Shown here piece after piece: positions 1 to 5,597 of a DNA stretch of 14,634 bases (positions within the stretch are counted from its first letter, which is position 1; every line of letters starts with the position of its first letter). The DNA is from CAYMDD01 sp964409675. Lineage in GTDB: Bacteria; Pseudomonadota; Alphaproteobacteria; Rickettsiales; SXRF01. The stretch covers positions 1 through 14,634 of the forward strand of contig CAYPEF010000054.1 of NCBI GenBank assembly GCA_964409675.1, in the 5' to 3' direction. The notes beneath the pieces were generated by a model. That model was not told where the DNA came from. It made no database searches and worked only from the letters and a program-made list of their open reading frames with translations. Position numbers and translations under genes: made by a program.

Positions 1-1
1 A

Positions 2-1123
2 ATCCGGCATGGTGCGCGAGACGCTCTTTAGAATGTTCACCGCCGGATAGCGCCCGCGCTGCGCAATGGCGCGGTCGAGGATAATATGCCCGTCCAGGAT
101 GCCGCGCACTGTGTCCGATACCGGCTCGTTAGTGTCGTCGCCCTCCACCAGCACGGTGAAGAGCCCGGTGATCGCGCCCTGCTCTTTCGTGCCAGGCCCG
201 GCACGCTCCAGCAATTTTGGCAGCTCAGCAAATACCGTCGGAGTATACCCCTTACTGGTAGGCGGCTCCCCTGCCGATAAACCAATTTCCCGCTGCGCCA
301 TGGCAAAGCGCGTCACCGAATCCATCAGGCACAGCACATGCTTTCCCTGGTCTCGAAAATACTCCGCTACCGCCATGGTGAGGTACGCCGCCTGCCGGCG
401 CATCAGCGCGTATTCGTCAGATGTGGCCACCACCAGCACCGAGCGAGCGAGCCCCTCTTCGCCAAGGTCATCCTCAATGAATTCCTGCACCTCGCGCCCA
501 CGCTCGCCGATCAGGCCGATCACGTTGATGTCGGCCTGCGAATTGCGCGCGAGCATCGACATTAAAATCGACTTCCCAACGCCTGACCCGGCGAAAATCC
601 CCATGCGCTGCCCCCGGCAGCAGGAAAGGAATGTGTTAATCCCCCGCACGCCAAGATTCATTTTTCCCTTTACCCGCGCCCGCGCATGCGCGTTGGGCGG
701 CGAGGCGCGCAAGGCATATGCGTGCGGCCCCTGTGGCAGCGCGCCCTTGCCGTCCACCGGCTCGCCCATGGCGTTGACGATACGCCCAAGCCATGCCTCT
801 GCCGGGTATACGCTGGAATCGGAGGCGATCAGCGAAACCCTGGCTCCCGGCCCTACCCCCTCCAGGCTGCCGTATGGCATCAGCAGGGCTCGCCCGTCGC
901 GGAACCCCACCACCTCCGAAAGTAACGGTTTTTGCCCCCGTCCTGCCCCCGAAGGGTAAATGCGGCAGCGGGCGCCGACGCTCAAAAACCGCTCTATCCC
1001 TAGGCACTCGATCAGCAGCCCCTGCACGGAGCCCACAGTGCCGTGAAGATTAAGGTCCTGAATTCTATTTATTTCGGCCAATTGGTCTTGCATTTTTGCA
1101 ACGCTTTTTACTTGTCTGTTCAT
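2..1123 (-). CDS. fliI: Flagellum-specific export ATPase FliI (3' end cut by window edge)
   Basis: FliI is the cytoplasmic hexameric ATPase that powers the flagellar type III export apparatus. Reading the minus strand from the ATG at 1123 gives 374 uninterrupted codons that run off the window, so about 65-80 C-terminal residues are missing compared with the usual 440-460. Residues 25-100 form the F1-ATPase-like N-terminal beta-barrel. The Walker A (AGSGVGKS) is at 178-185, the IGERGREVQEF signature with the catalytic Glu is near 205-215, and Walker B is around 262-270 (HVLCLMDS). The REIGLSAGEPPTSKGYTPTVF stretch (from 278) is typical of FliI. No in-frame ATG exists upstream before a stop, but Met11 (ATG at 1093) is an alternative start and neither has a clear Shine-Dalgarno. 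The gene is divergent from ctrA across a region with a CtrA box, so CtrA control is likely. fliJ would normally follow outside the window. Confidence 0.95.
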   Translation of the reverse strand, partial: MNRQVKSVAKMQDQLAEINRIQDLNLHGTVGSVQGLLIECLGIERFLSVGARCRIYPSGAGRGQKPLLSEVVGFRDGRALLMPYGSLEGVGPGARVSLIASDSSVYPAEAWLGRIVNAMGEPVDGKGALPQGPHAYALRASPPNAHARARVKGKMNLGVRGINTFLSCCRGQRMGIFAGSGVGKSILMSMLARNSQADINVIGLIGERGREVQEFIEDDLGEEGLARSVLVVATSDEYALMRRQAAYLTMAVAEYFRDQGKHVLCLMDSVTRFAMAQREIGLSAGEPPTSKGYTPTVFAELPKLLERAGPGTKEQGAITGLFTVLVEGDDTNEPVSDTVRGILDGHIILDRAIAQRGRYPAVNILKSVSRTMPD

Positions 1124-1191
1124 TTTTATGAAACTATATATTGATTATTAAAACATGCCCAGTTAAAGATTGTGTTAACAGTCATTTTGTG

Positions 1192-1207
1192 GTTAACTTT
1201 TTCTTAA
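1192..1207 (-). promoter_or_regulatory. CtrA box (TTAA-N7-TTAAC) in the fliI/ctrA divergent promoter region
   Basis: On the minus strand this reads TTAAGAAAAAGTTAAC, a perfect match to the CtrA consensus TTAA-N7-TTAAC known from Caulobacter. It lies 36 bp upstream of the ctrA ATG and 68 bp upstream of the fliI ATG. Its orientation gives the complete consensus on the fliI strand, while the ctrA strand has TTAAC-N6-TTAA. It suggests CtrA autoregulation and control of fliI. Binding is inferred, not shown. Confidence 0.75.
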
Positions 1208-1229
1208 GGCCGTCCGGTCATTTATCGCC

Positions 1230-1234
1230 AGGAG
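1230..1234 (+). promoter_or_regulatory. Shine-Dalgarno of ctrA
   Basis: AGGAG lies 9 bases before the ATG at 1244 and supports that start, which also gives the family-typical MRVLL N-terminus. Confidence 0.7.
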
Positions 1235-1243
1235 ATTGAGATT

Positions 1244-1963
1244 ATGCGCGTATTGCTCGTTGAAGACGATTCCTCCACCGCCAAGGCCATCGAGCTGTCG
1301 CTAGCCTCCGAAGGCATCATCTGCGACACCACGCAGCTGGGCGAGGAAGGTCTGGAAATCGGGAAAATCTATGATTACGACATTATTATTCTTGACCTGA
1401 TGCTCCCCGATATCGACGGCTACGAAGTACTGCGCCGCTTCCGCGCCGCCCGCGTCACCACCCCGATCCTGATCCTCTCCGGCCTCTCCGGCCCCGACCA
1501 GAAGATCAAGGGCCTCGGCTACGGCGCCGACGACTATCTCACCAAGCCCTTCAACAAGGGCGAGTTGATTGCCCGCATCCAGGCGATTGTCCGCCGCTCC
1601 AAGGGCCATTCGGAATCCATCATCCGCACCGGCAAGCTCTCCATCAACCTCGACACCCGCTCGGTGGAGGTGGACGCCAAGCCGCTGCACTTAACCTCCA
1701 AGGAATACGCTATCCTGGAGCTGCTGTCGCTTCGCAAGGGCACCACGCTCACCAAGGAAATGTTCCTCAACCACCTTTACGGCGGCATTGACGAGCCGGA
1801 ACTGAAAATCATCGACGTCTTCATCTGCAAGCTGCGCAAGAAGCTCGCCACCGCCGCCGGCGGCGAAAACTACATCGAAACCGTCTGGGGCCGTGGCTAC
1901 GTGCTGAAAGACCCAGACCAGATCGACGGTGAGCAGAGCACAATTGAGGAAGAGGTGGCATAA
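1244..1963 (+). CDS. ctrA: Cell-cycle/flagellar master response regulator CtrA
   Basis: CtrA is an OmpR-type DNA-binding response regulator that, once phosphorylated through ChpT, activates flagellar and division genes and in some species represses the replication origin. The 239 residues comprise a receiver domain (1-120) with acidic residues D8/D9, phosphoacceptor D51 and the KPF lysine, then a winged-helix domain (about 125-228). The block with KGTTLTKEMFLNHLYGG, DEPELKIIDVFICKLRKKL and ETVWGRGYVL is nearly identical to Caulobacter CtrA and separates it from other OmpR-family proteins. The C-terminus is extended and acidic and ends Glu-Val-Ala, where Caulobacter CtrA ends in the Ala-Ala that ClpXP recognises. 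The AGGAG Shine-Dalgarno fixes the start. A CtrA box upstream predicts autoregulation, and chpT lies about 6.3 kb away in the same window. Confidence 0.97.
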   Translation: MRVLLVEDDSSTAKAIELSLASEGIICDTTQLGEEGLEIGKIYDYDIIILDLMLPDIDGYEVLRRFRAARVTTPILILSGLSGPDQKIKGLGYGADDYLTKPFNKGELIARIQAIVRRSKGHSESIIRTGKLSINLDTRSVEVDAKPLHLTSKEYAILELLSLRKGTTLTKEMFLNHLYGGIDEPELKIIDVFICKLRKKLATAAGGENYIETVWGRGYVLKDPDQIDGEQSTIEEEVA

Positions 1964-1983
1964 AGCCACCTCCTGAGAAAGCA

Positions 1984-2018
1984 TAAAAAAAGCCCTCAAT
2001 ACCGAGGGCTTTTTTTAT
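1984..2018. terminator. Bidirectional rho-independent terminator
   Basis: AGCCCTC (1991-1997) pairs with GAGGGCT (2004-2010) around a 6-base loop. An A-run lies on the left and a T-run on the right, so it can stop ctrA on the plus strand and the facing minus-strand gene that ends at 2060. Confidence 0.9.
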
Positions 2019-2059
2019 ATAATGAATCTATGCAATCATAGGACAGGCGAAAGCAATAT

Positions 2060-2743
2060 TCAGCGCGGCCTGTCTTCACGTCCAGTTGATGGCACTATCC
2101 GTGTTTCAGGTAAAGCTTTAACGCCATCAGGCAGTAACGCCTGCAGCCGTGCGTCATTTTCCCATAACCGCTGCTGATGCGCTTGTTGAATAGCAAATGA
2201 AGGATAATCCGCCGTACAGCGGTTATCAATAGCAGCAAAAACAGAATCATCCGCTGCCATAAGCACTTTTTTAGGATGACGAGTGTATGGGTCGTTATAT
2301 GCATAAATACCAAAGTCGTCCCATGATAAATCAGTCGGCAATAGAATATTAGAGCGCTTTAGCTCCTCTAGAAAATCAGGAATCAGTGCATCAAATTCAC
2401 TATCAGTGCCTTTTGCAAGTTTAGGCAGTATCTCGAGTTTATAATGCTTTGAGTGCTCAAAATCATTTTTTTCAAAAAGGGGCTGCAACACATACGGTAT
2501 TTTTGCACGCTTAAACAAAGGCCCTTGCGGAGCCAGTCGCAAAACTAGATCGGGATTTTCGCTATCATTGAACACCAGGGCACCCCTACCCGCCCCTAGA
2601 AAAAGCAAATTTTCAAACCCATGCTTATCAAGAAATCTATCGACCTCGCTTAATGCTTCATCATTGTGTAAAAAACGTTCTAACGTATATTGCTGCGGGT
2701 ATTTAGAAGCCACTTCTGTCATTAAGCACTTAATATTGCTCAT
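2060..2743 (-). CDS. Uncharacterised AT-rich gene, possibly a degenerate kinase-fold protein
   Basis: I do not recognise this gene. The reading frame opens at a TTG at 2749. I prefer the ATG six bases inside, at 2743 (227 aa), though neither start has a good Shine-Dalgarno. Counting from the TTG, residues 51-60 (LGAGRGALVF) look like a glycine-rich nucleotide loop and are followed by VLRLAP, the place of the kinase beta-3 strand with Arg for the usual Lys. A hinge-like YVLQPL sits at 86-91. TDLSWDDFGIY (139-149) followed by a KVLMAADD strand (161-168) resembles the catalytic loop and metal-binding segment of protein-kinase or aminoglycoside-phosphotransferase-like folds. There is no signal peptide or membrane segment. 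Base composition is clearly more AT-rich than the flanking ctrA and che genes, suggesting acquisition. It lies on the same strand and about 80 bp downstream of cheR, so it could be read from the che operon. The kinase reading is inference only. Confidence 0.65.
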   Translation of the reverse strand: MSNIKCLMTEVASKYPQQYTLERFLHNDEALSEVDRFLDKHGFENLLFLGAGRGALVFNDSENPDLVLRLAPQGPLFKRAKIPYVLQPLFEKNDFEHSKHYKLEILPKLAKGTDSEFDALIPDFLEELKRSNILLPTDLSWDDFGIYAYNDPYTRHPKKVLMAADDSVFAAIDNRCTADYPSFAIQQAHQQRLWENDARLQALLPDGVKALPETRIVPSTGREDRPR

Positions 2744-2825
2744 ATACAATAACCAGGTTAATATTTGATAACCTTATAAAAAACACATTTTGTTAGGGAG
2801 TCAAGGCAATTAAGGGAGGCAGCTT

Positions 2826-3638
2826 TCACTGCAGCTGGTAAATCCCCCGCAACCCCTCCAGCTGCACCAGCCGCTTATTCTGCTCCAGGATAGATTCGGT
2901 GCTGCCCAGATATAAAATGCCGCCCGGCTGCAACGAATTACACAGGCGCTCAATGATGGAACCCTTTGTCGGCTCATCGAAATAGATCAACACGTTGCGG
3001 CAGAAGATGATGTCGAACTTGCCAAGCGCGCCGTAATCGTTGAGTAAGTTCAGTGTCTGGAATTTCACCATGGCGCGGATATTATCCTTCACCTTCCAGT
3101 TGGTATCCGGCAGCGAATCGAAATATTTCACCAACAGCTGGATCGGCAGGCCGCGCTGCACCTCGAACTGGGAATAGACGCCCTGTTTTGCGCGCTCGAT
3201 CACCTTCTCAGCCAGGTCAGAGGCGATGATCTCATACTGCCAGCCCGGGTTGGCCGCTTGTTCTTCCAGCAGGGTAAAGGCGATGGTGTACGGCTCCTGC
3301 CCCGTGGAGGCGGCGGCGGACCAGATGCGGATATTACGCCGCGCACCGGCCAGCGTGCGCACTTTCGGCAGCACCGCCTGGCGCAGTTGCTCGAAAGGCT
3401 TGCCGTCGCGGAAGAAGGAGGATTCGTTGGTCGTCATCGCCTCGGTGATTTCCACCATCAGCTTTTCCACCGGCTGGGTGCGGATTTTCGCCACCATCTC
3501 GTCAATGGTGTTAAACCCGTTGGCGCGTGCCACCGGCAGCAGGCGGCTTTCCAGCAGGTACGCCTTCTCGGGCGTGAGTGTCAGGCCTGAGCGCTGCTTT
3601 AGCAGCTTGATCATGAAGTCGATATCAGATGCGTGCAT
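2826..3638 (-). CDS. cheR: Chemoreceptor glutamate methyltransferase CheR
   Basis: CheR transfers methyl groups from S-adenosylmethionine to glutamates of chemoreceptors during adaptation. The 270 residues are the usual length. An N-terminal helical domain (1-70) leads into TTNESSFFRD (69-78), the characteristic CheR substrate/SAM motif. The Rossmann SAM site includes WSAAASTGQEPY (106-117) and the acidic D141. CRNVLIYFD (213-221) and LGSTES (244-249) are further family signatures. No C-terminal NWETF-type or TPR extension is present, so this is a minimal CheR. It is the last clearly chemotactic gene of the operon. Its ATG lies inside the end of cheB (14 bp overlap), preceded by AAGG at 9 bases, which points to translational coupling. 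No strong terminator is seen after its stop. Confidence 0.96.
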   Translation of the reverse strand: MHASDIDFMIKLLKQRSGLTLTPEKAYLLESRLLPVARANGFNTIDEMVAKIRTQPVEKLMVEITEAMTTNESSFFRDGKPFEQLRQAVLPKVRTLAGARRNIRIWSAAASTGQEPYTIAFTLLEEQAANPGWQYEIIASDLAEKVIERAKQGVYSQFEVQRGLPIQLLVKYFDSLPDTNWKVKDNIRAMVKFQTLNLLNDYGALGKFDIIFCRNVLIYFDEPTKGSIIERLCNSLQPGGILYLGSTESILEQNKRLVQLEGLRGIYQLQ

Positions 3639-4710
3639 GGCTGCATGCCTTTATCAGATACGGGGCAATCTCCGGCAGCGGCAGCACGGCGCGGCAGATG
3701 CCGCTTTCCGCCACCGCCTTGGGCATCCCCCAGACGACGCTGGTTGCCTCGTCCTGCGCAATCACATTGCCGCCCTGCGCCACCACAACTTTCGCGCCTT
3801 CCAGCCCGTCCTGCCCCATGCCGGTCAGCACGGCCAACAGCAGGCCGGAGCCGTAAATGGAGGCCAGCGAGCGCAGCATCGGGTCGGCGGCGGGGCGGCA
3901 GAAATTCTCCGGCGGGTCTTGGTTCAGGTGCAGGAGAACGTCCACTCCCTTTTTCTCCGCCGTCATATGGTAATTGCCGGGTGCAAGATACACATGCCCG
4001 GCCTTCGCGGATTCGCCTTCCTTCGCCTCGGCGCAGGGGCGCCCGCTTGCCTTGCCTAAATGCTCGGCCAGCAGCGTGGTGAAAGTGGGGGGCATGTGCT
4101 GGGTGATATAGATCGGCAAATGCGTCAGCTGCCCTTTCATCTGCTCCAGGATCGCCTGCAGCGCCTGCGGACCGCCGGTGGAGGAAGCAATCGCAATGGC
4201 CCGCACTGGCGGGATAGGTGCTGATGCATTGCTGAGCGATATCGGAGTGCTTGGGCGTGGCGATGGCAGCGGCGCTTGGGCTACCACGGGCGTTTTAGCC
4301 GTGCGCGCCGAAACGCCGCCGAGCGCTTTCACCTTGTCGGTCAGTTCGCGGTAGAACAGCGCCAACTGCTCCGTGTCGCGCGCCGAGGGCTTGGCCAGGT
4401 AATCCGCCGCGCCCAGCTCCATCGCTTGCAGGCTGATGGCGGCATTGCGTACCGAAAGTGTGGAGGCGACGATGATTTTCCCCTGCGGCCATTCCCGCAG
4501 CAGCCTGGGCAGGGCGGTGATGCCGTCCATCACCGGCATTTCAATATCGAGGATAATCACATCCGGCTTGTGCAGCGCCACCATATCCACCGCCATCTGC
4601 CCATTGGAAGCGGTGGCGATGACCTCAATATACGGATCGGCGGTCAGCGCACGGGTGATCAGCCCGCGGATGACGGCGGAATCGTCAACCAGCATCACGC
4701 GGACGGTCAT
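3625..4710 (-). CDS. cheB: Chemotaxis response regulator methylesterase/deamidase CheB
   Basis: CheB removes receptor methyl groups (and deamidates glutamines), opposing CheR. It is activated by phosphate from CheA. The 361 residues show a receiver domain (1-120) with D9/D10, phosphoacceptor D55 and K107, a Pro/Ser-rich linker (about 140-168), and the esterase domain (169-358). The expected catalytic triad is visible: Ser177 in SSTGG, His205 in ITQHMPP, and Asp301 in LTGMGQDG. It sits between cheY (37 bp gap) and cheR (14 bp overlap). The start ATG has only a weak ribosome site, fitting coupled translation within the operon. Confidence 0.96.
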   Translation of the reverse strand: MTVRVMLVDDSAVIRGLITRALTADPYIEVIATASNGQMAVDMVALHKPDVIILDIEMPVMDGITALPRLLREWPQGKIIVASTLSVRNAAISLQAMELGAADYLAKPSARDTEQLALFYRELTDKVKALGGVSARTAKTPVVAQAPLPSPRPSTPISLSNASAPIPPVRAIAIASSTGGPQALQAILEQMKGQLTHLPIYITQHMPPTFTTLLAEHLGKASGRPCAEAKEGESAKAGHVYLAPGNYHMTAEKKGVDVLLHLNQDPPENFCRPAADPMLRSLASIYGSGLLLAVLTGMGQDGLEGAKVVVAQGGNVIAQDEATSVVWGMPKAVAESGICRAVLPLPEIAPYLIKACSHARI

Positions 4711-4747
4711 GGCGCTACCGGCAATCTGGGAGTGACATGTGCAGGAA

Positions 4748-5116
4748 TCAAGACAGAAGCCCCACCTGCATCAGCTTGCCCTTGATGATTTCCTCATCAA
4801 ACGGCTTCATCACATACTCATCCGCCCCGGCCTGCAGCGCTTCCATGATATTTTTCATCTCATGCTCGGTGGTGCAGAAAATCACTTTTGGGGTGGCCCC
4901 GTTCGGCTCGGCGCGCAGCGCGCGGATGAATTCGATGCCGTTCATCACCGGCATATGCCAGTCCAGCAGGATCAGCACCGGCATGGACGCCTGGCAAGCG
5001 GTGAGCGCCTCCTGGCCGTTTTCAGCCTCGGTCACACTGAAGCCAAGCGGCTCGATCATGCGCCGCGCCAATTTGCGCACTACTTTGGAATCATCCACAA
5101 TCAGGCAGGAGGACAT
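4748..5116 (-). CDS. cheY: Single-domain chemotaxis response regulator CheY
   Basis: CheY carries the signal from CheA to the flagellar motor switch, or acts as a phosphate sink where several CheYs exist. The 122-residue stand-alone receiver has acidic pair D8/D9, phosphoacceptor D52 (LLDWHMP), the switch Thr at 82 or 83, and K104 in MKPFD. All receiver residues needed for phosphorylation are present. The SCLIVDDSKVVRKLARRM start is typical of alphaproteobacterial CheY. An AAGG is 6 bases before the ATG. Which CheY role it has, motor binding or sink, cannot be decided from one window. No cheZ is nearby. Confidence 0.94.
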   Translation of the reverse strand: MSSCLIVDDSKVVRKLARRMIEPLGFSVTEAENGQEALTACQASMPVLILLDWHMPVMNGIEFIRALRAEPNGATPKVIFCTTEHEMKNIMEALQAGADEYVMKPFDEEIIKGKLMQVGLLS

Positions 5117-5123
5117 AACAACC

Positions 5124-5597
5124 TTACAAGGAAAAAAGCGTCTTGATATCGATAATCACCAGCAATTCGCGCTGGAGGCGGCAGATGCCGTCGGCTACTT
5201 CACGCCAGTTGCCCTGCAAATTGGCGGGCACGCTTTCAAACTGCGCGGTGGGGATGTTCATTACCTCGCCCACGCTATCGACCACCATGCTATACAGCTC
5301 GCCCTGGTATTCGATCACCACGAACATGGGTGATTTTTCCGTTTCCGAAGGCGGCAGGCGCAGCCGCTTGCGTCCGTCGATCACGGTCACGATGCGCCCG
5401 CGCAGATTGATGGCTCCCGCCACCTCCTCCGGCGCCAGCGGAATGCGCGCCACGTTCTGCGCGCGCAGCACATCCTGCACATGCTCCACTGGAATGCCGA
5501 ACAGCTGGCCGCCGATGCGCACCGTCACCAGCATTTTCGTATCGGAGACATAAAAGGATTGAGTCTCGGCGCTTGCCGTGGCGGTGGACTGCATCAT
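5124..5597 (-). CDS. cheW: Chemotaxis coupling protein CheW
   Basis: CheW is the cytoplasmic SH3-like scaffold that links CheA to chemoreceptors. The 157 residues carry the CheW fold from about 20 to 155, with the conserved RIPLAPEEVAGAINLRGRIV segment that mediates receptor/CheA contact and a final VIIDIKTLF strand. The ATG overlaps the cheA stop as ATGA, the classic sign of translational coupling and a matched dose of the two partners. A second Met directly follows the first, giving a one-codon ambiguity. No chemoreceptor gene is in the window, so its receptors are encoded elsewhere. Confidence 0.95.
   Translation of the reverse strand: MMQSTATASAETQSFYVSDTKMLVTVRIGGQLFGIPVEHVQDVLRAQNVARIPLAPEEVAGAINLRGRIVTVIDGRKRLRLPPSETEKSPMFVVIEYQGELYSMVVDSVGEVMNIPTAQFESVPANLQGNWREVADGICRLQRELLVIIDIKTLFSL

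Noticed and set aside
66..959. A 297-codon plus-strand open frame over the left end
   Set aside because: It is antisense to fliI, which reads cleanly on the minus strand with Walker motifs.
1163..1178. TTAA pair as a second CtrA box upstream of ctrA
   Set aside because: The spacer is 8 bases, not 7, so it is not a full box, though the half-sites may matter.
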